Positions 37,791-48,621 are shown, counted from the first letter of the stretch. The stretch: DNA of 64,000 nt from Azonexaceae bacterium (GCA_013335535.1 JAAXVL010000002.1:310001-374000), one strand, 5' to 3'. The notes: generated from the letters alone by a model not told the origin. Numbers and translations are program-made.

Positions 37791-38564
37791 ATGACGACAG
37801 CCGCCCAGATTCCCGCCGATCAACTTGCCAAACTGGCCAGCGCTGACATCCAGCGGTTGGCTGCGCGCATGGCACAGGACGTTTTTGCCGGGGCTTTCCG
37901 GCAGGCGGCGACGGTCGATGCAGCACCGGATGTGGCCGTGCTTGGCGAGGTGGCAGCGCATTGCTTCGACTGGTGTCAGTCGGCTGCCAGCGACGAGGCG
38001 CGGGCCTTGCGGCTGGCCATGCTGATCAGCGGCCTCGACCAGTGGGGGCTGGCCTACACGCAGGCCTTCAATCTGGAGGCGATCCATTCGCTGACGGCGC
38101 TGATCGGCGGCTTGCGCACCCGGCTCGATGCACGCGAGGACACCTTGTTCCAGCAGTATTTCGAGCAGATTAACGACGTCGAATCGGATGCCATCGATTT
38201 CAAGGTCGACCTGCGGCGCGGCATTCATCTCGCGCTGTGGCACGCCATGGCTGCCTGCGAAACCGCCGAGCAGGTGCAGGGCATCGTCCAGCCGCTGGGC
38301 AGCATGATGGTCGCCCTCAACGGACAGATGCCCGAACTGGGCTGGCGCCTGCTGGCCGATGCGCTGGCCAATATCCAGATTTCGCTGCTTTCCGATCTGG
38401 CGCCGAAATCGCCGCTCGCTCAAGACGGCACGCAACAGCTTTTCGCCTCGCTACGCCACGCCCTGCCGGCGGAGCGCTACCAGTCCATCCTCGCCCATGC
38501 CGGACAGGCCGTGGTGGCGTGGCAACAGGCGGTGCGCGTCAACGGGGCCGAACAGCGCCACTGA
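37791..38564 (+). CDS. Hypothetical protein
   Basis: 257 residues, largely alpha-helical, soluble, without signal peptide or recognisable motifs (MTTAAQIPADQLAKLASADI; HCFDWCQSAASDEARALRLAML; GIHLALWHAMAACETAEQVQ). ATG 37791 follows TTCGATTCGCC with no strong ribosome-binding site. Codon use is that of the GC-rich backbone, and the frame is clean, so it is very likely a real gene. It stands alone, 60 bp after a copy of the dispersed repeat. No function is proposed. Confidence 0.7.
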   Translation: MTTAAQIPADQLAKLASADIQRLAARMAQDVFAGAFRQAATVDAAPDVAVLGEVAAHCFDWCQSAASDEARALRLAMLISGLDQWGLAYTQAFNLEAIHSLTALIGGLRTRLDAREDTLFQQYFEQINDVESDAIDFKVDLRRGIHLALWHAMAACETAEQVQGIVQPLGSMMVALNGQMPELGWRLLADALANIQISLLSDLAPKSPLAQDGTQQLFASLRHALPAERYQSILAHAGQAVVAWQQAVRVNGAEQRH

Positions 38565-38728
38565 ACGTGACACCGGGCGGCGGTTAACGGCCGCTGCGAT
38601 CCCGGGGCTGCCGTATTCATCCTCTTTACAAACGGGAGGCTGATGCTCGATGAATACAGCTATGGCATAATGCTGGCCGCATGCGCTGCGGGCGCGTCTT
38701 CCATCAGCTAACTTCCCCGAGGACGTAC

Positions 38729-39688
38729 ATGTTGGGCAAAAAAATTCTGGCTGCCGCCTTGGTAGCCCTAGCGGCCGGCGCCGCACAGGCCGAAACGACT
38801 TTTTTCTATTCCGCCGGGGCCGAGGAAATCTCGACCTGGACGTTGAATGATCGCGAACCGGTCGTGATCACCAGCGGCCCGTTCACCACCGGTGGGTTGC
38901 AGACAGTGACTGCCGGCGCCGTTTCCGCCTCGGTCAATGCCTGGGCCGATCCGGTGAGTGGCCTGTTCAAGTCCTACACCGGGATCAACATGAGCGGCAC
39001 CCAGGCTACCAATATCGCCTATGCCTCGGTGCGCCTCGATGTGGTCGACACACTCCGTTTTTCCGGCCCGGGGAGCACGGTCGATGTCACGTTCACGATG
39101 AACTACGACACCACGTTTTCCGGCCTGGGCATGACGCCGTTTCAACGCGTCGGCCAGATTGAACACTTCATGCAGGTTTCGTCCGACCGCAGCGTGAACC
39201 TGACCTATCAGGTGGCCAACCCGACCTACGATCCGACGGCGACCTGTCCGGGGGGCGAAATGGGTTGTCCGCCGGAAACGCAGCAGTTCAACACGGTGAC
39301 CGAATATGCCGGCAAGACGCTGTTCAAGGAAGTCGCGCTGGGCGGTCCGAACGGGACTTACACCAATGGTGATGCCGATAATAGCCATTACTCGGGTGTC
39401 GTCACCCTGACCGCCACCGTGCCGACCAACATCGATATCACGATGAGCTACTACGGTGGCAACTACAGCACCTGTTTTCATCTAGCCAGCTGTGCCCTGG
39501 AAACCAACGCCCTGCATTCGGACTACCTCGGCCTCAAGGTCGATGGCGGCACTTACGTTTCGGCCAGCGGCTATCAGTACCAGGGCATGGCGGCAGCCGT
39601 TCCCGAGCCTGAATCCTATGCCATGCTCGTCGCCGGCCTCGGTCTGATCAGCCTGGTTGCCCGGCGTCGCTCGCGCCACCAGCGCTGA
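38729..39688 (+). CDS. PEP-CTERM sorted exported protein
   Basis: Start ATG 38729 (CGAGG upstream) instead of the track's 38681; ~319 residues. Signal peptide MLGKKILAAALVALAAGAAQA, a beta-rich secreted domain, and the C-terminal sorting tail AVPEPESYAMLVAGLGLISL then VARRRSRHQR: the PEP motif, hydrophobic helix and Arg cluster of PEP-CTERM proteins, processed by exosortase in exopolysaccharide-making bacteria. Two Cys pairs (CPGGEMGC; CFHLASC) may form disulfides. Followed by a strong terminator, so probably monocistronic. The specific role of the protein is unknown. Confidence 0.9.
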   Translation: MLGKKILAAALVALAAGAAQAETTFFYSAGAEEISTWTLNDREPVVITSGPFTTGGLQTVTAGAVSASVNAWADPVSGLFKSYTGINMSGTQATNIAYASVRLDVVDTLRFSGPGSTVDVTFTMNYDTTFSGLGMTPFQRVGQIEHFMQVSSDRSVNLTYQVANPTYDPTATCPGGEMGCPPETQQFNTVTEYAGKTLFKEVALGGPNGTYTNGDADNSHYSGVVTLTATVPTNIDITMSYYGGNYSTCFHLASCALETNALHSDYLGLKVDGGTYVSASGYQYQGMAAAVPEPESYAMLVAGLGLISLVARRRSRHQR

Positions 39689-39710
39689 AGCGCGACATTC
39701 GACGGCATGA

Positions 39711-39737
39711 ACGGGAACTGCGGTTCCCGTTTTTTTA
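39711..39737 (+). terminator. Rho-independent terminator after the PEP-CTERM gene
   Basis: ACGGGAAC-TGCG-GTTCCCGT followed directly by a T tract; perfect 8-bp stem. Confidence 0.93.
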
Positions 39738-39818
39738 CGTCTGGAATTCGTGCATCCGGTTATTCCGGTGGGCGCGGGAGTCGACGAATGTGCCCAGCAT
39801 GCAAGGTAAAATGGCGCG

Positions 39819-40709
39819 ATGAACTGGGCTGCCCTCAAGGAAAAACTCGACCTCTACGAAAAGCTGATGCGGCTCGACAAGCCGATCGGCATCCTGCTCC
39901 TGCTCTGGCCGACGCTGTGGGCGTTGTGGCTGTCGGCGCTAGGTCGGCCGAACTGGTGGATCGTCTGGATTTTCATTCTCGGTACCGTGCTCATGCGCTC
40001 GGCCGGTTGCGTCATCAATGACTACGCCGACCGCGACTTCGACAAGCATGTCGAGCGGACCCGGGAGCGTCCGCTGACCGCCGGCAAGGTGACGACCAAA
40101 GAAGCGCTGGCGCTCTTTGCCGGGCTGTCGCTGCTCTCCTTCGCGCTGGTCCTGTTGCTCGGCAACACGCTGGTCATCTGGCTGTCGGTGCCGGCCCTGT
40201 TTCTGGCGGCGAGCTATCCGTTTACCAAACGCTTCCTGGCCATTCCGCAGGCTTACCTCGGCATTGCCTTCGGCTTCGGCATCCCGATGGCCTACGCGGC
40301 GCAGGTCGGCGGTGTGCCGGCCGAAGCCTGGTGGCTGCTCCTCGCCAACGTTTTCTGGGCGGTCGCCTACGATACCGAATACGCCATGGTCGATCGCGAC
40401 GACGACCTCAAGATCGGCATCAAGACCTCGGCCATCACCTTCGGCCGCTGCGACGTGGCGGCGGTCATGGCGTGTTACGCGGCAACGCTGGCGATCATCG
40501 GCTGGATAGGCTGGACGCTGCATCTCGGCCTCGCCTTCTATGCCGGTCTGGCCGTCGCCGCCGGCATCATGGCCGTGCATTACACCTGGATTCGCGGCCG
40601 CGAACGGATGCCCTGTTTCAAGGCTTTTCTGCACAACAACTGGGTTGGCCTGGTGATTTTCATCGGCATCGTTGTTGATTTCCTGATTTCCGGAAAAGCC
40701 TTGTGGTGA
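39819..40709 (+). CDS. ubiA: 4-hydroxybenzoate polyprenyltransferase
   Basis: 296-residue membrane prenyltransferase joining a polyprenyl chain to 4-hydroxybenzoate, the second committed step of ubiquinone synthesis. First Asp-rich motif NDYADRDFD and second [16 protein letters not shown] are intact, bind Mg-pyrophosphate, and are placed as in UbiA; about eight membrane helices. [18 protein letters not shown] is the family's N-terminal signature. ubiD lies one gene downstream in the same direction, so the two form a ubiquinone cluster, with a dispersed repeat copy at 40,716-40,750 between ubiA and the next gene. Confidence 0.96.
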   Translation: MNWAALKEKLDLYEKLMRLDKPIGILLLLWPTLWALWLSALGRPNWWIVWIFILGTVLMRSAGCVINDYADRDFDKHVERTRERPLTAGKVTTKEALALFAGLSLLSFALVLLLGNTLVIWLSVPALFLAASYPFTKRFLAIPQAYLGIAFGFGIPMAYAAQVGGVPAEAWWLLLANVFWAVAYDTEYAMVDRDDDLKIGIKTSAITFGRCDVAAVMACYAATLAIIGWIGWTLHLGLAFYAGLAVAAGIMAVHYTWIRGRERMPCFKAFLHNNWVGLVIFIGIVVDFLISGKALW

Positions 40710-40715
40710 AGGATT

Positions 40716-40750
40716 CGGTTTTTGGCCGTTTTTTCCGGTTGACCGTGGCG
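40716..40750 (+). repeat. Dispersed GGTTGACCG element, copy 2
   Basis: CGGTTTTTGGCCGTTTTTT then CCGGTTGACCGTGGCG, filling most of the gap between ubiA and the c-type cytochrome-like gene and ending three bases before its ATG, so it occupies the ribosome-binding region. Confidence 0.9.
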
Positions 40751-40752
40751 AA

Positions 40753-41349
40753 ATGAAAGCGGCCGCGCTCCTGCTCGGTCTGGCCTGCGCTGTCCTGGTG
40801 ACGAGGGCGGCGGCAGCGACCTCGCCGGCCAGGAAGGGCGTTGGCGCCCAGAAAGTGATCATCAAGAAAGCCTCGCCGGTGAAAAAAACGGTGCCAGCGC
40901 CCGTGCGCGCCAGATTGCCCGCAGCGAAGACGGTGCAACCCGCCACCGCGCCGGCCCCGGCGACGCCGGATGCCAGTTACGACGAGCGCGAACTGATCAA
41001 GATGCCGTCGCCGGCCCGTCTGGCTCTGCGCGCCGAAATGCGCGACCGGATGGTGGCGCTCGATGCCGTGCTGCAGCGCCTCAGCGAGGGCAAGGTCGAG
41101 GAGGCCGGGCAGATCGCCCAGCTGCGCCTTGGCGTCGCGGTGTGGTGGAATCACACCCAGCTGCCGGCCGTGGCGCAGCCCGAACAATACATGCCGCCGG
41201 CCATGCAGACGCTGGCCCTCGACGGCTACAAGGCGGCGACCGATTTCGCCACCGTCGCGCTGACCGGCGACCGCCACACCGCTACCGCCATGCTGCCGCA
41301 ATTGACCGGCAGTTGTACTCAATGTCACCAGGCCTACCGAATCCGATGA
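40753..41349 (+). CDS. Exported cytochrome c'-like protein with C-terminal CxxCH
   Basis: 198 residues: signal peptide [21 protein letters not shown], a basic Pro/Ala/Lys linker, then a helical domain ([27 protein letters not shown]) ending in [13 protein letters not shown] CxxCH haem site at the extreme C-terminus of a four-helix protein is the class II (c') cytochrome layout. ATG lies directly behind the dispersed repeat, and the stop overlaps the ubiD ATG (ATGA), suggesting coupling with ubiquinone genes. Electron-transfer or gas-binding role not determinable from sequence. Confidence 0.72.
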   Translation: MKAAALLLGLACAVLVTRAAAATSPARKGVGAQKVIIKKASPVKKTVPAPVRARLPAAKTVQPATAPAPATPDASYDERELIKMPSPARLALRAEMRDRMVALDAVLQRLSEGKVEEAGQIAQLRLGVAVWWNHTQLPAVAQPEQYMPPAMQTLALDGYKAATDFATVALTGDRHTATAMLPQLTGSCTQCHQAYRIR

Positions 41350-42809
41350 AATACCACGACTTGCGCGACTTCATGTCGCAACTGGAAAAGACCGGCGAAT
41401 TGAAGCGCGTCGGCGTCGAGGTCGATACCCGCCTCGAAATGACCGAAATCTGCGACCGCGTGCTGCGCGCCGAAGGGCCGGCCATCCTGTTCGAGAAGCC
41501 CAAGGGACATAGCATTCCCGTGCTCGCCAACCTGTTCGGCACGCCGAAGCGCGTCGCGCTCGGCATGGGCGAGGAATCGGTGAGCGCATTGCGCGAAGTC
41601 GGCAAGCTGCTGGCGTACCTGAAGGAACCCGAGCCGCCCAAGGGACTCAAGGATGCCTGGGACAAGCTGCCCATCCTCAAGCAGGTGCTCAACATGACGC
41701 CGAAAAAGGTGTCAAGCGCGCCCTGCCAGGAAATCGTCTGGGAAGGCAAGGATGTCGATCTGAGCCGCCTGCCGATCCAGCACTGCTGGCCGGGCGACAT
41801 CGCGCCGCTCATCACCTGGGGCCTCGTCGTCACGCGCGGGCCGCACAAGACCCGGCAGAACCTCGGCATCTACCGCCAGCAGGTGCTTGGGCCGAACAAG
41901 GTCATCATGCGCTGGCTGGCGCATCGCGGCGGGGCGCTGGATTTTCGCGAATTTCAGTTGGCCAATCCGGGCCAGCCGTTCCCGGTCGCCGTCGTGCTCG
42001 GCTGCGATCCGGCGACCATCCTTGGCGCCGTGACGCCGGTGCCCGATTCACTGTCCGAATACCAGTTCGCCGGCCTGCTGCGCGGCGGCAAGACCGAACT
42101 GACGCAATGTCTCGGCTCGACGCTGCAGGTGCCGGCCTCGGCCGAGATCGTGCTCGAAGGCGTGATCCACCCGGGCGAAATGGCGCTCGAAGGCCCTTAC
42201 GGCGACCACACCGGCTACTACAACGAGCAGGCCGAGTTCCCCGTCTTCACCATCGAGCGCATGACCATGCGCAAGAATCCGATCTACCACAGCACCTACA
42301 CCGGCAAGCCGCCCGACGAGCCGGCCGTACTCGGCGTCGCGCTCAACGAGGTCTTCGTGCCGCTGCTCCAGAAGCAGTACCCGGAAATCGTCGATTTCTA
42401 CCTGCCGCCCGAAGGCTGCTCGTACCGCATGGCTATCGTCAGCATCAAGAAGGCTTACCCCGGCCACGCCAAGCGCATCATGTTCGGCATCTGGAGCTTC
42501 CTGCGCCAGTTCATGTACACCAAGACGATCATCGTCGTGGACGACGACATCGACATCCGCGACTGGAAGGAAGTGATCTGGGCGATGACGACGCGCATGG
42601 ACGCCACGCGCGACACGACGCTGGTCGACAACACGCCGATCGACTACCTCGACTTCGCTTCGCCGGTGGCCGGGCTCGGTTCCAAAATGGGGCTCGATGC
42701 GACCAACAAGTGGCCCGGCGAAACAACGCGCGAATGGGGGCGGCCGATTGTCATGGACGACGGCGTCAAGAAACGCGTTGATGCCATGTGGCAAGAGTTG
42801 GGGCTTTGA
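41346..42809 (+). CDS. ubiD: 4-hydroxy-3-polyprenylbenzoate decarboxylase
   Basis: ATG 41346 ([19 protein letters not shown]) in ATGA overlap with the previous gene; 487 residues, the usual UbiD length. It decarboxylates the UbiA product using prenylated FMN supplied by UbiX (not seen here). Recognisable regions: [42 protein letters not shown] and [15 protein letters not shown], the last two contributing active-site acidic residues. The track start at 41142 lies within the preceding gene and is wrong. Confidence 0.96.
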   Translation: MKYHDLRDFMSQLEKTGELKRVGVEVDTRLEMTEICDRVLRAEGPAILFEKPKGHSIPVLANLFGTPKRVALGMGEESVSALREVGKLLAYLKEPEPPKGLKDAWDKLPILKQVLNMTPKKVSSAPCQEIVWEGKDVDLSRLPIQHCWPGDIAPLITWGLVVTRGPHKTRQNLGIYRQQVLGPNKVIMRWLAHRGGALDFREFQLANPGQPFPVAVVLGCDPATILGAVTPVPDSLSEYQFAGLLRGGKTELTQCLGSTLQVPASAEIVLEGVIHPGEMALEGPYGDHTGYYNEQAEFPVFTIERMTMRKNPIYHSTYTGKPPDEPAVLGVALNEVFVPLLQKQYPEIVDFYLPPEGCSYRMAIVSIKKAYPGHAKRIMFGIWSFLRQFMYTKTIIVVDDDIDIRDWKEVIWAMTTRMDATRDTTLVDNTPIDYLDFASPVAGLGSKMGLDATNKWPGETTREWGRPIVMDDGVKKRVDAMWQELGL

Positions 42810-42820
42810 GTCCGCGGCCT

Positions 42821-43312
42821 ATGACCGTCAAGGTCGTTCCGCTCGATCTGTCGGACCTCGGCCAGGCTGAAATCTGGCTCGGCCTGCTCGACCACTACGC
42901 GCAGGATCCGATGGGGGGCGGTGACGGCCTGTCCGACTATGCCAAGCTCAATCTCGTGCGCACCATGCGCGAGGTGCCCGGCTTTCATGGCGCGCTGGCC
43001 TGGCTCGACGGCGAGGCGGTGGGCCTGATCGACTGCTTCGCCGGCTTTTCCACCTTCGCCGCGCTGCCGCTGCTCAATGTGCACGACATCGTGGTGCGCC
43101 AGGGGCTGCGCGGCCAGGGCATCGGTCAGGCCTTGCTGGCCTGGGCCGAAGAACGCGCCCGCCAGCTCGGTTGCTGCAAGCTGACCCTCGAAGTGCTGTC
43201 CAATAATACGCGAGCCATGACGTCCTACCGACAAGCCGGCTACGCGCCCTACATGCTCGACCCGGCAGCCGGCAATGCGCTGCTCATGCAGAAAGTCCTT
43301 CCGGAGGAATAA
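42821..43312 (+). CDS. GNAT-family N-acetyltransferase
   Basis: ATG 42821 (MTVKVVPLDLSDLGQAEIWL) is preferred to the GTG 42788 of the track, which lies within ubiD. About 163 residues with the acetyl-CoA site VVRQGLRGQGIGQALLAWAE (Q/R-x-x-G-x-G/A) and the C-terminal helix-strand NNTRAMTSYRQAGY. Small-molecule or protein acetylation target unknown. It lies 11 bp after ubiD and 3 bp before the next small membrane protein, so it may be co-transcribed with both. Confidence 0.88.
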   Translation: MTVKVVPLDLSDLGQAEIWLGLLDHYAQDPMGGGDGLSDYAKLNLVRTMREVPGFHGALAWLDGEAVGLIDCFAGFSTFAALPLLNVHDIVVRQGLRGQGIGQALLAWAEERARQLGCCKLTLEVLSNNTRAMTSYRQAGYAPYMLDPAAGNALLMQKVLPEE

Positions 43313-43315
43313 GCC

Positions 43316-43723
43316 ATGCAGGAACCCATCCCCGCGCCAGATCTGCACGGCGTCCGCCCTTCGCTGGTCCAGCTCACGCATTTCATCTACGGCCTGCACG
43401 CCATCGCCGTCTTCATCGGCATCACCTCGGCGGCCACGGTCGCCGGCGGTTTCGTTTTCGGCCTGCCGTCGCTGTGCGCCGTCTTCCTCAATTACCTGAA
43501 GCGTGGCGACGTGCGCGGTACCTGGCTGGAAAGCCATTTCCTCTGGCAGATCCGCACCTTCTGGTTCACCTTCCTCGGGCTCGTTTTTTACGGCTTGCTG
43601 CTCATCACCATCATCGGCATACCGCTGGCCTGGATACTGATCGCCTTGCTCGGCCTGTGGGTCGGCTATCGGGTCATCCGCGGCTGGGTCGCGCTTTTCG
43701 GCGTGCGGCCGGTCGGCGCCTAG
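43316..43723 (+). CDS. DUF4870-like small membrane protein
   Basis: 135 residues with three hydrophobic segments (FIYGLHAIAVFIGITSAAT, TFWFTFLGLVFYGLLLITII, IPLAWILIALLGLWVGYRVI). Similar small proteins of betaproteobacteria are usually annotated as transmembrane/DUF4870-type; no function is known. Starts 3 bp after the acetyltransferase stop, with GGAGG just upstream. Converges with, and overlaps by four bases, the reverse CopD-like gene. Confidence 0.75.
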   Translation: MQEPIPAPDLHGVRPSLVQLTHFIYGLHAIAVFIGITSAATVAGGFVFGLPSLCAVFLNYLKRGDVRGTWLESHFLWQIRTFWFTFLGLVFYGLLLITIIGIPLAWILIALLGLWVGYRVIRGWVALFGVRPVGA

Positions 43724-44172
43724 AAGCCGAGGCCGAAGCAGGCGATGGCCACGGTCGCCATGCCCAGGCCCAGATTGAGTGCGACGCGCTGGCGGATGGT
43801 GTTCATCGCTGCTCCAGCCGCCGGCCAGTCCTGAGCGGCCACCCTGGCCTGCAGTCTGACGAAATGGCGCAAGGCGATGTCGACGAAGATGATCGCCATG
43901 ACGAGGCCGCTGCTCAGCATGAGATGCCAGTGCACCGGTGCGTTGGCGAAGCCGACGTTGAGCATGCGTCCGATGCCGGAGAGCAGGATCAGGGCAAGGG
44001 CGACGGCAACGATCCGGAAGAAACGACCGAGAACCCCGGCCAGTAGCGGAAGGCGTTGCGGTGGCGGCAACTGCTCGGCAGCGACCGGGCGCAGGCAGAA
44101 ATGGGCGAAGAACATGCCGCCAACCCAGACGATGACGCCGGCAAGGTGAAGGAAAAGCAGGGTGGAGCGCAT
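43720..44172 (-). CDS. CopD-like four-helix membrane protein
   Basis: Start ATG 44172 (MRSTLLFLHLAGVIVWVGGM) gives 150 residues; the track start is inside the next gene. Four helices with conserved histidines, LHLAGVIVWVGGMFFAHFCL, HWHLMLSSGLVMAIIFVDIALRH, typical of the CopD-family/DUF domain in heme or copper-related membrane proteins. Lies 17 bp downstream of the 4Fe-4S protein in the same direction. Function is uncertain; the CopD name is a family label only. Confidence 0.72.
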   Translation of the reverse strand: MRSTLLFLHLAGVIVWVGGMFFAHFCLRPVAAEQLPPPQRLPLLAGVLGRFFRIVAVALALILLSGIGRMLNVGFANAPVHWHLMLSSGLVMAIIFVDIALRHFVRLQARVAAQDWPAAGAAMNTIRQRVALNLGLGMATVAIACFGLGF

Positions 44173-44189
44173 CGGGAAATCCTCAGGGG

Positions 44190-44897
44190 TCAGGGTTGGT
44201 TCAGGTAGTGCCGCAGCATGGCCAGCGAGCGGCGGTAACTGTGGGCGATCTGGGTCGCCTCGTAACGATGTTCGGCGCCGACCGGGCAAGCCTGGCGGGC
44301 CAGGCAGCCTTCGGCGCAAGGCGAAGCGGGTTGCAGGCGAAAGCCGCTGCAGGCTTGCAGATTGAACACGCCGCCGGCCAGCGCGTCGGCCGGGCAGGCC
44401 GTGATGCAGGGCGTCGTTGCGCAGTCCAGGCAGGGATTGCCACGGTCAACCGGAAAAAAGGCCGAAAATTGAAAATCGACCAGCACGGCCGCCCGGTAGG
44501 CGTACCAGCTGCCCCATTCGGCATCGACGCCGACCATGAACGGCGAGGTGTGGTGCCAGCCGGCCAGTTTGCCGAGCGCCTGCAGGCCGACGGGTTGGTC
44601 GCCCGGATAGACGATGCGGTAGGCCCGGCCGGGGAGCTGGGTGGCCAGCCAGCACTCGACGGTGCGCACCGTGTAGTCGTCGATCGGGTGCTCGCTGGCG
44701 ATGCCGCTGGCCTGTACGCATTCCCAAAGCCGCCGGCCGCCGTGGCCGAGCAGGATGAGCTGGCAAAAACCGGTCGTGTCGCCGAGCGTTTGCCGAACTT
44801 TCGCCGGCAGGTCGTCCAGATCGAAGACGAACTGCCGGTTCAGCCCGGCTTCGGCCAGCGAGTCGCCGGGGAAGGATGGGCGTTCACTCATTTTCAA
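44190..44897 (-). CDS. 4Fe-4S ferredoxin-type protein carrying an in-frame dispersed repeat
   Basis: 235 residues. C-terminal half has cysteine motifs for two clusters: CLDCATTPCITACP and CAEGCLARQACPVG, resembling the ferredoxin part of epoxyqueuosine reductase-like proteins, but the B12-binding and catalytic part is missing or diverged. Residues FSAFFPVDRGN immediately before the first cluster are encoded by copy 3 of the dispersed repeat (44,439-44,475). ATG 44891 (MSERP) is an alternative start. The start overlaps the end of dacB by 14 bp. Redox partner unknown. Confidence 0.75.
   Translation of the reverse strand: MKMSERPSFPGDSLAEAGLNRQFVFDLDDLPAKVRQTLGDTTGFCQLILLGHGGRRLWECVQASGIASEHPIDDYTVRTVECWLATQLPGRAYRIVYPGDQPVGLQALGKLAGWHHTSPFMVGVDAEWGSWYAYRAAVLVDFQFSAFFPVDRGNPCLDCATTPCITACPADALAGGVFNLQACSGFRLQPASPCAEGCLARQACPVGAEHRYEATQIAHSYRRSLAMLRHYLNQP
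44439..44475 (-). repeat. Dispersed GGTTGACCG element, copy 3 (inside a CDS)
   Basis: Minus strand TTTTCAATTTTCGGCCTTTT then TTCCGGTTGACCGTGGC, translated in frame within the 4Fe-4S protein as FQFSAFFPVDRGN. Confidence 0.92.
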
Positions 44898-46323
44898 GGA
44901 CCGGTGCCTTCTCGCCGACGCGGCGCTGGGCGACCCAGACGAGCAGGGCGTCGATGGCCGCGCTGCCGGCCTGGGCGCGCGGGTGGTTGATCAGGAAGGT
45001 CACGGCGTAACGGCGGCCCTGGGCGTCGAGCGCGTAGCCGGACGCCGCCTTGACGCCGTCGAGCGTGCCGGTCTTGATGTGGGCGCGGCCGGTGGCGTCG
45101 GAGCCGTTGAGGCGTTTCTTCATCGTGCCGTCGATGCCGACGATGGGCATGCTCGACACGAATTCCGGCATGACCGGGCTCTTCCAGGCGTCGAGCAGCA
45201 GGCGGTTGAGGCTGTCGGCGCTGATCCGCTCGATGCGCGACAGGCCGGAGCCGTTGTCGAGGATCAGTTCGGCAAAGCGCAGATTGCGCCCGGCCAGCCA
45301 GTCGGTCACGCGCTGGCGGGCGCGCTCGGCGGTGGCCGGTGCGGTGTCATTGCCCAGGGTCAGGAATACCTGGCGGGCCATGACGTTGTTGCTGAACTTG
45401 TTGATGTCGCGCACGGCGTCGGCCAGCGGGGGCGATTCATGCTGGGTCAGCAGCCGGGCGCCGACCGGCACGGCGCCGCCCCGCACCTGCCCGCTCAGGC
45501 TGCCGCCGAGTTCCTTCCAGATGGCGCGGATCAGGCCGTCGGCCTGGGCATCGGCCGCCAGCGGCGACAGGCTCAGCGTCTTCTCGCCGCACAGGGCGGC
45601 GAAGGTGCCGGTGAATTCCAGGCGCTGGCCATTGCCCTCGGGAATCAGGCGGACAGTGATCAGGTCCGTCCAGTTGCTGCCGCAGCCGCCTTCGCCGGAA
45701 CGCAACTGGTTGTCAATGCGCAGTCCTTCGCTCGGTGTTTCAAGCAGCACGCGCGGTTTGCCGTTGTCCGGCAGCAGCGTGAAACGCAGGGCGCGGAAAT
45801 TGAGCAGCAGGCCGTCCGGCCCGACGTTGTAGGGGCGCATCGGTTTGTCGTCGAAGGCGCCGGGGTCGATGGCCGGGACGTTGAAGACGCCGCGGTCGAG
45901 CACGATGTCGCCGCCAATCTGGCGAATGCCCCGCGCCTGAACCTGGCGGAGCAGGGCGGTCAGGTGTTCGATGGCAAAGCGCGGGTCGCCGCTGCCGCGC
46001 AGGTACAAATTTCCGTCCAGATTCCCGTTCACCGTGGAAGTCTCGGTCCACGCCGTCGTTTTCCAGGTGTAGGCCGGGCCGAGCAGGTCAAGCGCGGCGT
46101 AGGTTGTTACCAGCTTCATCACCGAAGCCGGGTTCATCGGGCGGCTGGCATTGTGGGCAACCAGGGGCGCCGCGGCGTCGACAGGCTGGACAAGCACGGC
46201 GACATTGGTCGCCGGAATCTGCACCGTCTTGAGGGCCTTCAGTACCTCGGGCGGCAGGCCGTCGGCTAGCGTGCCCAGGCTGAAAGCGGCGCAGGCGAGT
46301 GCCGCGAAAATTTTATGAAGCAT
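44884..46323 (-). CDS. dacB: D-alanyl-D-alanine carboxypeptidase/endopeptidase (PBP4)
   Basis: 479-residue periplasmic peptidoglycan hydrolase of the class C PBP family, trimming or cleaving cross-links. Signal peptide MLHKIFAALACAAFSLGTLA, S-x-x-K in MNPASVMKLV (S about 69), S-x-N in KFSNNVMARQ and K-T-G in HIKTGTLDGVK are all intact, with the large domain insert typical of PBP4 between the first two motifs. Upstream is the heat-shock promoter of groES in the opposite direction. Confidence 0.95.
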   Translation of the reverse strand: MLHKIFAALACAAFSLGTLADGLPPEVLKALKTVQIPATNVAVLVQPVDAAAPLVAHNASRPMNPASVMKLVTTYAALDLLGPAYTWKTTAWTETSTVNGNLDGNLYLRGSGDPRFAIEHLTALLRQVQARGIRQIGGDIVLDRGVFNVPAIDPGAFDDKPMRPYNVGPDGLLLNFRALRFTLLPDNGKPRVLLETPSEGLRIDNQLRSGEGGCGSNWTDLITVRLIPEGNGQRLEFTGTFAALCGEKTLSLSPLAADAQADGLIRAIWKELGGSLSGQVRGGAVPVGARLLTQHESPPLADAVRDINKFSNNVMARQVFLTLGNDTAPATAERARQRVTDWLAGRNLRFAELILDNGSGLSRIERISADSLNRLLLDAWKSPVMPEFVSSMPIVGIDGTMKKRLNGSDATGRAHIKTGTLDGVKAASGYALDAQGRRYAVTFLINHPRAQAGSAAIDALLVWVAQRRVGEKAPVLENE

Positions 46324-46462
46324 TGGAGTCCAGCGATGAAATGGCGCAAGCGTCCATTTTAGCCGGCCCCGTACCCTGGGGGCTGGTTGATTGGTTTTGT
46401 TAATGAATTCATATGGATATGCATTTTTAACGGATTTTTTTGGCTTGTCTCTTTCGTCCGCC

Positions 46463-46490
46463 CTTGAAATAGCCGTTCCTCGCCCCTATT
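46463..46490 (+). promoter_or_regulatory. Sigma32 heat-shock promoter of groESL
   Basis: -35 CTTGAAA (46463-46469), 13-bp spacer, -10 CCCCTATT (46483-46490): a very good match to the sigma32 consensus, just upstream of CIRCE. Confidence 0.92.
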
Positions 46491-46491
46491 A

Positions 46492-46518
46492 TTAGCACTC
46501 ACCGGAGACGAGTGCTAA
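46492..46518. promoter_or_regulatory. CIRCE operator (HrcA-binding site)
   Basis: TTAGCACTC-N9-GAGTGCTAA, a perfect CIRCE inverted repeat immediately behind the sigma32 -10. groESL is therefore under dual control, induced by sigma32 and repressed by HrcA. Confidence 0.98.
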
Positions 46519-46604
46519 CAACCCGCCCGCTCCGTTCCCGAATCCGCGTTTGACGCGGTAGGCCAATTTTTGTTTGTTGCAACTCATTTTCAGGAGTCTG
46601 ATTT

Positions 46605-46895
46605 ATGAATATCCGTCCTTTGCACGACCGAGTGATCGTCAAGCGCGTTGAAGCCGAGCGCACCACTGCATCCGGCATCGTCATTCCCGATTCCGCTGGC
46701 GAAAAGCCGGATCAGGGCGAAGTTCTGGCCGTCGGCCCGGGCAAGCGCGACGACAACGGCAAGTACATCGCTCTCGACGTCAAGGTTGGTGATCGCGTGC
46801 TGTTCGGCAAGTATGCCGGCCAGGGCGTCAAGGTTGATGGTCAGGAAGTCCTGGTCATGCGTGAAGAAGACATCATGGGCGTTCTGCAGAAGTAA
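46605..46895 (+). CDS. groES: Co-chaperonin GroES
   Basis: 96 residues, full length: [20 protein letters not shown], mobile loop [21 protein letters not shown]-terminal [10 protein letters not shown]. Caps the GroEL ring during protein folding. AGGAG lies 8 bp before the ATG. First gene of a classical groESL operon behind sigma32 and CIRCE signals. The 73-bp gap before groEL contains a copy of the dispersed repeat. Confidence 0.98.
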   Translation: MNIRPLHDRVIVKRVEAERTTASGIVIPDSAGEKPDQGEVLAVGPGKRDDNGKYIALDVKVGDRVLFGKYAGQGVKVDGQEVLVMREEDIMGVLQK

Positions 46896-46925
46896 TTTCT
46901 GCCCGCCTCGAAATGACGGCTGACC

Positions 46926-46956
46926 CCACGGTCAACCGGAAAAATGATCAAAATTC
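46926..46956 (-). repeat. Dispersed GGTTGACCG element, copy 4 (groES-groEL gap)
   Basis: On the minus strand CTGAATTTTGATCATTTTT then CCGGTTGACCGTGG, between the groES stop and the groEL ribosome-binding site. Confidence 0.9.
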
Positions 46957-46968
46957 AGGAGCTATTAA

Positions 46969-48621
<1,653 letters not shown>

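Noticed and set aside
42788-42820. GTG 42788 as the acetyltransferase start
   Set aside because: It lies inside ubiD with no ribosome-binding site; ATG 42821 begins at the domain.
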